From CAWDLX01 sp046728155 (GTDB taxonomy: Bacteria > Actinomycetota > Actinomycetes > Mycobacteriales > Micromonosporaceae): a DNA stretch of 13,330 nucleotides. How positions within the stretch are numbered: position 1 is the stretch's first letter; each line of letters begins with the position of its first letter. This document shows positions 1 through 5,714 of the stretch, piece after piece. The stretch spans positions 1 to 13,330 of the forward strand of contig JBKPDY010000005.1 of NCBI GenBank assembly GCA_046728155.1, written 5' to 3'. Made by a program: the position numbers and the translations under genes. Under the pieces are notes generated by a model. It was not told the origin of the DNA. It did not search any database and saw only the letters and a list, made by a program, of their open reading frames with translations.

Positions 1-1
1 G

Positions 2-874
2 TTCCGTGACGGCTCGACGATCGAGGCAGGCGCCCGGATCAGGAGCGGACGCGGACCGGACACCCGGCTGCCCGAGAAGTGGACGGACGAGTTCGCCCAC
101 GCACTCGGCTGGCTGGTCGGCGACGGATGCGTCCGCCGCGGAACCAAGGGTGTACCGGGGAGCCACGACACCGCGACCTGGGTGTACAGCTCAGAGGACC
201 GCGAGCACTTCCTCGCCCGCCACCGTTCCGTGCTCGCCGAGATGCTGGGCTTCCATCCGAAGCCATCCGAGCAGCCGAACGGCACCGTGCAGCTGCGGGC
301 TACCCGTACGGCGGTCGTGGACTTCCTCGATGCTCTCGGCGTCACAACAAGCCGCGCCTCCCGCAAGAGGGTTCCGGCCGCCGTGCTGCAGGCGCCGACC
401 GAGATCCAGGCGCAGTTCCTCAAGGGCCTGTTCGACGCGGATGGTTGCGCCGCCGAGACCGTTAACGGCACCCGCTATGTCGGCCTCGGATCCGTTTCGG
501 TAGAGCTGCTCCGCGACGTCCAGCGGGTGCTGAGCACGTTCGGCATCGGCAGCCGGATCTACTCCACGCGTAGGGCGGGCGACACGCATTGCGCATACAC
601 CACTGTGGACGGTGACACCAGGGCATACGACAGTGGTCGGCTCTACGACCTGCGGATCAGCGGCGAGAATATCGCCACGTTCGCGGCGGCAATCGGGTTC
701 GACCACCGACGCAAGGCGGAGCGTTTGTCCGGGTGGCTGCGGAGCAACGACTTCTACCGCACGAATCAGACCACGAGCCTGGTGAGCCGCGCGTTCGACG
801 GTATCGAAACGACCTACAACCTCGCCGAGCCCCGCAACCACTCGTACATCGCGAACGGCGTCGTCGTGCGCAAC
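2..874 (+). other. Intein with LAGLIDADG homing endonuclease (C-terminal part), in frame inside nrdJ
   Basis: This segment is translated with nrdJ but is removed by protein splicing. Two LAGLIDADG motifs are visible: ALGWLVGDGC at 101-130 and FLKGLFDADGC at 416-448. They lie 105 residues apart and both acidic catalytic residues are present (Asp codons 122-124 and 440-442), so the endonuclease looks intact. The C-terminal splicing block runs from YNLAEP to HSYIANGVVVRN (815-874), matching intein blocks F and G. The terminal Asn is at 872-874 and the +1 nucleophile is Cys at 875-877. The penultimate residue is Arg rather than the usual His. The N-terminal splicing block is outside the window. 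By hand count, intein rows 541-660 are about 65% G+C against about 75% in extein row 2341-2400, consistent with separate origin. Confidence 0.95.
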
Positions 875-2602
875 TGTTCCGAGTACATGAGTCTGGACAA
901 CTCCTCGTGCAACCTGGCCTCGCTGAACCTGATGAAGTTCCGGCTGCCTGACGGCACGTTCGATGTGGAGCGGTTCGTCAGGTCGGTCGAGTACGTCATC
1001 ACGGCCATGGACATCTCGATCTCCTTCGCCGACTTCCCCACCTCGAAGATCGCGGAGACGACCCGCGCCTACCGCCAACTCGGCATCGGCTACGCGAATC
1101 TCGGCGCCCTGCTCATGGCGAGCGGCCTGCCGTACGACTCCGACGCCGGTCGCTCCGTCGCCGCAGCGATCACCTCGCTGATGACCGGCGCGGCGTACCG
1201 GCGTTCGGCCGAGCTGGCTGCGGTCGTCGGCCCTTACGACGGTTACGCCCGTAACGCGGATGCGCACAAGCGGATCATGCGCAAGCACGCCGCCGCGACC
1301 GACGAGATCAAGCCGCATGTCACGGCCACGGGGATCGTGCGGGAGGCGACACGGCAGTGGCAGCTTGGCCTGAAGCTGGGCGAGCGCAATGGTTACCGCA
1401 ACGCGCAGGCGTCTTTGCTGGCTCCGACCGGAACCATCGGCCTGATGATGGACTGCGACACAACCGGGATCGAGCCCGACCTGGCCCTGGTCAAGTTCAA
1501 GAAGCTCGTCGGTGGCGGATCGATGCAGATCGTCAACCAGACCGTGCCGCAGGCGCTGCGCAACCTCGGCTACCAGCCGGAACAGGTCGAGGCGATCGTC
1601 GAGTACATCGCTGAGCACGGGCATGTGGTCAACGCGCCCGGGCTCAAGCCGGAGCATTATCCCGTCTTCGACTGCGCGATGGGCGAGCGGTCGATCGCAC
1701 CGATGGGCCACGTGCGGATGATGGCGGCGACGCAGCCGTTCCTCTCCGGCGCGATCAGCAAGACGATCAATATGCCCGAGTCCGCCACGGTCGAGGACGT
1801 CGAACACGTCTACATGCAGGGGTGGAAGCTCGGCCTGAAGGCGATCGCGATCTACCGGGACAACTGCAAGGTCGGCCAGCCCCTCTCCAACGCCAAGGCG
1901 AAGAAGGAGGAGACCGAAGTGCAGAGGGTCGTGGAGTACCGGGCGATGCGCAAGCGGCTGCCGACCAAACGCACGTCGGAGACCGTCCGGTTCACGGTCG
2001 GCGGCGCGAAGGGTTACCTGACCGCCTCGTCTTATCCCGAGGGCGGCCTGGGCGAGGTCTTCCTCAAAATGTCCAAGCAGGGGTCCACGCTTGCCGGCGT
2101 CATGGACGCGTTCTCGGTGGCGATCTCGATCGGCCTGCAGTACGGCGTGCCACTGGAGACCTACGTCGGGAAGTTCACGAACATGCGGTTCGAACCGGCC
2201 GGCATGACCGATGACCCCGACATCCGTATGGGCGCATCGGTCATGGACTACATCTTCCGGCGGCTGGCGCTCGACTTCCTGCCCTATGAGACCCGCTCCG
2301 AACTCGGCATCTTCACCGCGGCCGAGCGGATCGCCCAGGCCCGGGCCGAGGCCGCCGGCGAGGACATCGACATGGCCGCACTCGCTGCGAGTGCGCCGAT
2401 CGAGGCGAAGCCCGTGAACAACCCCGAACCCGCCCCGACCAAGCCTGCCGCCGCGGCGGTCGGGTCGTCGATGGAGCTGCTCGAAAGGATCCAGAACAAG
2501 GAGTCGGACGCACCGCTCTGCTTCACCTGTGGCACCAAGATGCGCCCCGCCGGGAGTTGCTACGTGTGTGAAGGCTGCGGCTCAACCAGCGGCTGCAGCT
2601 GA
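2..2602 (+). CDS. nrdJ: Adenosylcobalamin-dependent (class II) ribonucleotide reductase, 3' part, intein-containing
   Basis: The reading frame is open from base 2, so the true start and the N-extein lie upstream of the window. The enzyme makes deoxyribonucleotides from ribonucleotides in the cytosol, using a B12-generated thiyl radical. The C-extein (875-2599, 575 residues) begins CSEYM. This matches the NPCSE active-site loop of class II enzymes: Cys at 875-877 is the radical cysteine and Glu at 881-883 its partner. Cys at 908-910, eleven residues on, matches one half of the redox-active pair (C322 and C333 in the Thermotoga enzyme). APTGTI at 1421-1438 is the conserved barrel motif. About 1960-2275 looks like the TSCPD-type domain of long actinobacterial NrdJ. 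The C-terminus has a CxxC-like cysteine cluster (codons at 2519, 2528, 2558, 2567, 2576, 2594), probably for re-reduction or zinc. The stop is TGA at 2600-2602. Identity is very secure. Confidence 0.96.
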   Translation, partial: FRDGSTIEAGARIRSGRGPDTRLPEKWTDEFAHALGWLVGDGCVRRGTKGVPGSHDTATWVYSSEDREHFLARHRSVLAEMLGFHPKPSEQPNGTVQLRATRTAVVDFLDALGVTTSRASRKRVPAAVLQAPTEIQAQFLKGLFDADGCAAETVNGTRYVGLGSVSVELLRDVQRVLSTFGIGSRIYSTRRAGDTHCAYTTVDGDTRAYDSGRLYDLRISGENIATFAAAIGFDHRRKAERLSGWLRSNDFYRTNQTTSLVSRAFDGIETTYNLAEPRNHSYIANGVVVRNCSEYMSLDNSSCNLASLNLMKFRLPDGTFDVERFVRSVEYVITAMDISISFADFPTSKIAETTRAYRQLGIGYANLGALLMASGLPYDSDAGRSVAAAITSLMTGAAYRRSAELAAVVGPYDGYARNADAHKRIMRKHAAATDEIKPHVTATGIVREATRQWQLGLKLGERNGYRNAQASLLAPTGTIGLMMDCDTTGIEPDLALVKFKKLVGGGSMQIVNQTVPQALRNLGYQPEQVEAIVEYIAEHGHVVNAPGLKPEHYPVFDCAMGERSIAPMGHVRMMAATQPFLSGAISKTINMPESATVEDVEHVYMQGWKLGLKAIAIYRDNCKVGQPLSNAKAKKEETEVQRVVEYRAMRKRLPTKRTSETVRFTVGGAKGYLTASSYPEGGLGEVFLKMSKQGSTLAGVMDAFSVAISIGLQYGVPLETYVGKFTNMRFEPAGMTDDPDIRMGASVMDYIFRRLALDFLPYETRSELGIFTAAERIAQARAEAAGEDIDMAALAASAPIEAKPVNNPEPAPTKPAAAAVGSSMELLERIQNKESDAPLCFTCGTKMRPAGSCYVCEGCGSTSGCS

Positions 2603-2622
2603 GCGACGACGGACCAGTAGCA

Positions 2623-2657
2623 GCAGGGGAGTTGGCCGACGGTGGGTGGTTCCCTGC
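2623..2657 (+). terminator. Possible weak terminator hairpin after nrdJ
   Basis: GCAGGG (2623-2628) is complementary to CCCTGC (2652-2657), with a 23-base loop and no T tract. It begins 20 bases after the nrdJ stop and precedes the toxin-antitoxin operator. The long loop makes it a weak candidate. Nothing better is visible between the two genes. Confidence 0.2.
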
Positions 2658-2687
2658 CCGACTTGTCGAGCGCTGAGTTCGGTGCAA

Positions 2688-2717
2688 GTCAAGGTACGTT
2701 AAGTACTTGACGTACTT
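2688..2717 (+). promoter_or_regulatory. Operator-like GTAC repeat cluster upstream of the toxin-antitoxin pair
   Basis: GTAC occurs at 2694, 2703 and 2712, exactly nine bases apart. AAGTAC-TTGAC-GTACTT (2701-2717) is a perfect inverted repeat with 6-bp arms. GTCAAG (2688-2693) and CTTGAC (2706-2711) form a second, overlapping inverted repeat. The cluster ends 46 bases before the antitoxin GTG start. Autoregulation by the antitoxin is usual for this class of locus, so I read it as its operator. TTGACG (2707-2712) could serve as a -35 box, but no good -10 follows at the right distance. Confidence 0.55.
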
Positions 2718-2763
2718 GCTGGCGAAGAGCATCCTTGTCGCGATGCTTTGGAGAGGAGGTCTG

Positions 2764-3180
2764 GTGTCGATCACGCACTACGACAGCTATACCGACGCAC
2801 GTACGCATCTCAAAGATCTGCTCGATGCCGCCGAGCGGGGACGCGTCGCCACGGTTCGCCGGGATACTCGGAGAACCGCAGTCGTTGATGTTGACCGGCT
2901 TCGGTCGACACTCGCGTCACTGAGCCCGTCGCGCGCACAGATTGTCGCTGAGGCGAATGGATGGTCGGTCTTCATCCCTGGGCTTCCGATCGCTGCGGAC
3001 GGCGCTACCTTTGACGACGCCGTAGCCGAGATGATCGCCGCCTTACGCGAGTACGCCGACGATTGGCAGGAGCGCCTGCTGGACGCGCCCAACCACAGGG
3101 GCAACTGGGTTCTGGTGCAGCTGGTTGGTCTCAGTGACGACGATCAGTTGCGGGACTGGCTGGTCGGATCTGTCCGGTGA
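2764..3180 (+). CDS. Putative antitoxin: Phd/YefM-like N-terminus joined to HicB-like domain
   Basis: The protein has 138 residues from GTG at 2764. That start has a strong ribosome site, AGGAGGT at 2754-2760. TTG 2707 and ATG 2743 are in frame upstream but lack this support. Residues 5-50 follow the Phd/YefM pattern: YTDARTHLKDLLDAAERG is the first helix region, then a strand with basic residues VATVRRDTRRTAVVDVD. Residues 66-101 resemble a HicB partial-RNase-H fold: WSVFIPGLPIAADG, then TFDDAVAEMIAALREYADDW. Residues 102-138 form an unassigned tail. The proposed role is to bind DNA through the N-terminus and neutralise the downstream toxin through the HicB-like part. The stop overlaps the toxin start (GTGA), so the two are translationally coupled. 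Base composition over 2881-3000 is about 62% G+C by hand count, lower than flanking core genes. Domain calls are by eye. Antitoxin identity is likely and the fusion reading is inferred. Confidence 0.75.
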   Translation: MSITHYDSYTDARTHLKDLLDAAERGRVATVRRDTRRTAVVDVDRLRSTLASLSPSRAQIVAEANGWSVFIPGLPIAADGATFDDAVAEMIAALREYADDWQERLLDAPNHRGNWVLVQLVGLSDDDQLRDWLVGSVR

Positions 3181-3602
3181 CGTGGCCGCAGCCGACCCGT
3201 TCGGATCACGAGAAGTTCTGCGAAATCGAGGGTTGGAACCGGGTACACAACGCGCGCGGGCGCACTGGAACACATCACATGACCTACGAACTGCACCTGC
3301 CGGATGGCCGCGTGCTCCGGACGAGGATCTCGCACCCTGTCGACCGAAGTAACTACGGTGCGAACCTCTGGAGTCACATCCTGCGCGACCAGCTCTGCAT
3401 CTCCGAGGACGAATTCTGGAGCTGCGTACGCGAGGGAGCCAAACCCGACCGCGGTGTCCCAGAACTGCCCGTCGAGGCACTGCCGGCGGAACTTGTCCAT
3501 TTGCTCATCACCCGTGTCGGCCTCGCCGGGCCCGAGGTTGCGTTGATGACGAAGGCACAGGCCATCGACCGGTTGAAACGCTACTGGACCGAGGGTGCTT
3601 GA
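3177..3602 (+). CDS. Putative HicA-like toxin (mRNA interferase fold) with C-terminal extension
   Basis: The protein has 141 residues and starts at GTG 3177, overlapping the antitoxin stop by four bases. Residues 14-85 follow the HicA double-stranded-RNA-binding-like pattern: FCEIEGW (strand turn), then GTHHMTYELHLPDG (residues 31-44), RTRISHPVD, and YGANLWSHILRDQLCISEDEFW. In HicA the GSHH histidine is catalytic; here His33 and His34 sit in GTHH. HicA proteins are usually 60-80 residues. This one has about 55 extra C-terminal residues, including PDRGVPELP, of unknown role. Related actinobacterial proteins are, as I recall, often labelled cytotoxic translational repressor. Likely action is mRNA cleavage or translation arrest in the cytosol when the antitoxin is lost. 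No experiment is implied, and the family call rests on pattern recognition. Confidence 0.7.
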   Translation: MTWPQPTRSDHEKFCEIEGWNRVHNARGRTGTHHMTYELHLPDGRVLRTRISHPVDRSNYGANLWSHILRDQLCISEDEFWSCVREGAKPDRGVPELPVEALPAELVHLLITRVGLAGPEVALMTKAQAIDRLKRYWTEGA

Positions 3603-3766
3603 TCACCGGGGTTATCTCTACGCCGGGACACGTACACCGGCCGCCGTTCGAGGTCGCGCGCGGCCACGAGCCTCGTGATACGGCAACAGCCCTCCTGCGA
3701 CCACAACACGACGTAGAGGCTCACGAGCGCCAGCAGTTCACCGACGAGCCTCGCGACGAGGCGACG
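3581..3766 (-). pseudogene. Possible decayed BrnT-like toxin fragment
   Basis: Read on the minus strand, this frame gives RRLVARLVGELLALVSLY, then VVLWSQEGCCRITRLVAARD and LERRPVYVSRRR, ending at a TAG (3583-3581). The order of hydrophobic strand, RIxRLVAAR and ERRxxY recalls the C-terminal half of BrnT-family toxins (pattern RIISARxATRRERRxY). No plausible start or N-terminal half exists: upstream the frame runs antisense into the oxidoreductase gene. It overlaps the HicA-like gene's 3' end tail to tail. It may be a relic of a second toxin locus or a chance reading frame. Confidence 0.2.
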
Positions 3767-3769
3767 CGG

Positions 3770-3775
3770 TAGCGT
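3770..3775 (+). promoter_or_regulatory. Candidate -10 box for a leaderless oxidoreductase transcript
   Basis: TAGCGT fits the actinobacterial TAnnnT -10 pattern. It is followed by six bases and then the GTG start at 3782, the spacing expected when transcription begins on the first base of the start codon. No Shine-Dalgarno sequence is visible before that GTG, and no convincing -35 box is seen. Confidence 0.35.
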
Positions 3776-3781
3776 CGTGGC

Positions 3782-4681
3782 GTGAAGATCGGATTCGGCA
3801 TTCCGGTCTCGGGCTCCTGGGCAACCCCGGACGTCATCGCGCACATGGTTCGCCAAGCCGAGGATCTGGGGTACCACTCGGTCTGGACCTTCCAGCGATT
3901 ACTCTCCGAGAGTTCCGCTCCGGTGTACCGCAGCGTTCTCGACCCGCTGACAACGCTGGCGTACGCGGCCGCGGTCACGTCGCGCATCCGGCTCGGCGTG
4001 GCCGTGGTGAACCTGCCATTCATCTCGCCGGCGCTGCTGGCGAAGCAGGCCGCCACCATCGACATCCTCAGCGGCGGGCGACTGGACCTCGGACTGGGTC
4101 TGGGCTGGTCCGACGCCGAATTCGCCGCATCGGGCGCGACCAAGCACGGCGTGGGTCGGCGGGCCGAGGAGTACGTCCGGCTTATCCGTGCATTGTGGAC
4201 GGATGAGGTCATTGACCATCACGGCGAGTTCTACCAGGTCCTCGCCGGCCGTCAGGAGCCGAAGCCTGTTCAGCGTCCACATCCGCCGATCCTGTTGGGT
4301 GGAATGGCGCCGGGGGCGCTGCGTCGGGCCGGACGGATCGCGGACGGCTGGATCAGCAGCAGCCGAGCCGACCTGCGGAGCGTCGGCGACGCGGTCGCCG
4401 TGATACGGGACGCGGCCGCCGAGGCGGGACGAGACCCCGACGCCCTGCGCTTCATCTGCCGAGGAGTGGTCCGGCTTCAGATAACCCAGGAGCACCGTGC
4501 CCCGCTCACCGGCAGTGCGGACCAGATCAGAGCCGATATCGCGGATCTCGAGGCGACGGGGATCACGGAGGTCTTCGCTGATCTGAACTTCGACCCGCGG
4601 ATCGGTTCGCCCGACGTGGACTCCGTTACCGCATGCCGCCTCGCCGAAGCCACGCTTGCGGCGTTCAAGCCACCGAGCTGA
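3782..4681 (+). CDS. Luciferase-like (LLM class) flavin/F420-dependent oxidoreductase
   Basis: The protein has 299 residues starting at GTG. Its sequence follows the bacterial luciferase-like TIM barrel: first strand MKIGFGIPVSG, the helix IAHMVRQAEDLGYHSVWT, then TSRIRLGVAVVNLPFISPAL and the hallmark GGRLDLGLGLGWSDAEF (residues about 98-114). Next come PHPPILLGGMAPGALRRAG (about 168-186) and ADGWI. Members bind F420 or FMN and oxidise or reduce varied substrates; no residue here fixes the substrate. Actinobacterial members of this type usually use F420, so that is the likelier cofactor. Length is normal for the family. It probably starts a leaderless transcript. The 3' end faces the GlxA-like regulator, with two bases between the stop codons, so the pair is convergent rather than an operon. 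The family call is secure and the reaction is unknown. Confidence 0.9.
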   Translation: MKIGFGIPVSGSWATPDVIAHMVRQAEDLGYHSVWTFQRLLSESSAPVYRSVLDPLTTLAYAAAVTSRIRLGVAVVNLPFISPALLAKQAATIDILSGGRLDLGLGLGWSDAEFAASGATKHGVGRRAEEYVRLIRALWTDEVIDHHGEFYQVLAGRQEPKPVQRPHPPILLGGMAPGALRRAGRIADGWISSSRADLRSVGDAVAVIRDAAAEAGRDPDALRFICRGVVRLQITQEHRAPLTGSADQIRADIADLEATGITEVFADLNFDPRIGSPDVDSVTACRLAEATLAAFKPPS

Positions 4682-4683
4682 GT

Positions 4684-5652
4684 TCAGCCGGCGGGCGCCC
4701 GGAAGGTCCGCCGGTAGGCGAGCGGCGGCACCCCGACCGAATGCTGCAGGCGCTGGCGCAGGGAGGCGGTCGTGCCGAAACCCGATTGGCGTGCGACCGC
4801 GTCGACGGAGAGATCGGTGGTCTCCAATAGCAGTCGGGCGCGCTCGACCCGTTGCTGGATCAGCCACTGGGCGGGACTCATGCCTGTCTCGTCGCGGAAC
4901 CGCCGGGTGAACGTGCGCACGCTCATCCGCGCCTGCCGGGCCAGCGCGGAGAGGTCCAGCGGCTGATCGAGGTGCTCGAGGGCCCAGCTCCGAGCCGGGC
5001 CGGTGGTGAGATCGTCTGCGTCTCGCAATGGCCGCTCGATGAACTGGGCCTGGCCGCCGTCCCGCCAGCCGGGGACGACCGACCGGCGAGCGGCACGGTT
5101 CGCCGCCTCGCTGCCACAGTCCCGCCGGACGATGTGCAGACAGAGGTCGATGCCGGCCGCAACGCCGGCGGAGGTTAGCACATCGCCGTCGTCAACGAAG
5201 AGAACGTCGGCATCGAGCCGGACCGTCGGGAACATGGCCCGGAACAGGTCGGTGTAGCCCCAGTGGGTGGTAGCCGGGCGGCCGTCGAGCCAGCCCATCG
5301 CGGCCAGCGCGAACGCGCCGGTACAGATCGAGACCACACGCGTGCCTGGTCGCCGGACCAACGACAGCGCTTTCTCCTCCGCCGGCCGCAGCCCGTCGCC
5401 GCCACTGCGCAGGTCGCCGTGGATGCCCGGCACGATCACGGTGTCGGCCTCGGCAAGGATCTCGGGTCCGTAGTCAGGCACGGCCCGGAACCCGCCCGAG
5501 GTGCGGATCGGGCTGCCGTCGGCGGTGCACACGCGGACCTCGTAAAGGCGACTTCCGTCGGGCAACCGTGCCGCGGCGAAGATCTGGCCAGGCGTGCCGA
5601 GGTCGAATGCGGCGACACCATCGAGAGCGAGGACGACGACGCGGTGAGTCAT
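4684..5652 (-). CDS. GlxA-family transcriptional regulator (DJ-1/PfpI domain plus AraC HTH)
   Basis: With the ATG at 5652 the protein has 322 residues. Residues 1-170 form a DJ-1/PfpI (class I amidotransferase-like) domain beginning THRVVVLALDGVAAFDLGTP, with the nucleophile-elbow motif SICTGAF (Cys110) and TTHW at 128-131. Residues 222-318 are an AraC/XylS DNA-binding domain with two helix-turn-helix units: LDLSALARQARMSVRTFTRR near 232-251, and LSVDAVARQSGFG near 281-293. In this architecture the first domain is thought to sense a small molecule rather than act as an enzyme. An alternative ATG at 5670 adds MCKNRA and has a better ribosome site (GGAAGG, five bases away), but that site lies inside an inverted repeat. 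I prefer 5652 because family members begin near this point. It is divergent from the MFS-lhgO pair, which it probably controls. Confidence 0.9.
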   Translation of the reverse strand: MTHRVVVLALDGVAAFDLGTPGQIFAAARLPDGSRLYEVRVCTADGSPIRTSGGFRAVPDYGPEILAEADTVIVPGIHGDLRSGGDGLRPAEEKALSLVRRPGTRVVSICTGAFALAAMGWLDGRPATTHWGYTDLFRAMFPTVRLDADVLFVDDGDVLTSAGVAAGIDLCLHIVRRDCGSEAANRAARRSVVPGWRDGGQAQFIERPLRDADDLTTGPARSWALEHLDQPLDLSALARQARMSVRTFTRRFRDETGMSPAQWLIQQRVERARLLLETTDLSVDAVARQSGFGTTASLRQRLQHSVGVPPLAYRRTFRAPAG

Positions 5653-5670
5653 GGCCCGATTCTTGCACAT

Positions 5671-5688
5671 AGTGGCCTTCCGGCCACT
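5671..5688. promoter_or_regulatory. Perfect inverted repeat between divergent regulator and transporter
   Basis: AGTGGCC-TTCC-GGCCACT has perfect 7-bp arms and a 4-base spacer. It abuts the upstream candidate start (ATG, 5670) of the minus-strand regulator and lies 26 bases before the MFS ATG at 5715. As DNA it is a good operator candidate for a divergent promoter region. In the regulator mRNA it would form a 7-bp stem closed by GGAA, a GNRA tetraloop, and would bury the GGAAGG ribosome site. Which role is real cannot be told from sequence. Confidence 0.55.
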
Positions 5689-5714
5689 CGTCGGCGGTCC
5701 GCGGAATCCGGAAG

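Noticed and set aside
191..1807. Long minus-strand open frame (538 codons) across nrdJ
   Set aside because: It is antisense to a certain coding region. Its translation is Arg/Val/Asp-rich without recognisable motifs, as expected for a shadow frame in GC-rich DNA.
2688..2717. CRISPR-like reading of the 9-base GTAC repeats
   Set aside because: Units are far too short and number only three. An operator explains them better.
2707..2763. Upstream TTG (2707) or ATG (2743) as antitoxin start
   Set aside because: Both lack a ribosome site, and TTG 2707 lies within the operator repeat. GTG 2764 has a near-perfect AGGAGGT and begins just before the conserved domain.
3899..4867. Minus-strand open frame (322 codons) opposite the oxidoreductase
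   Set aside because: The plus strand gives a complete luciferase-like barrel protein. The minus frame is Arg-rich with no motifs.
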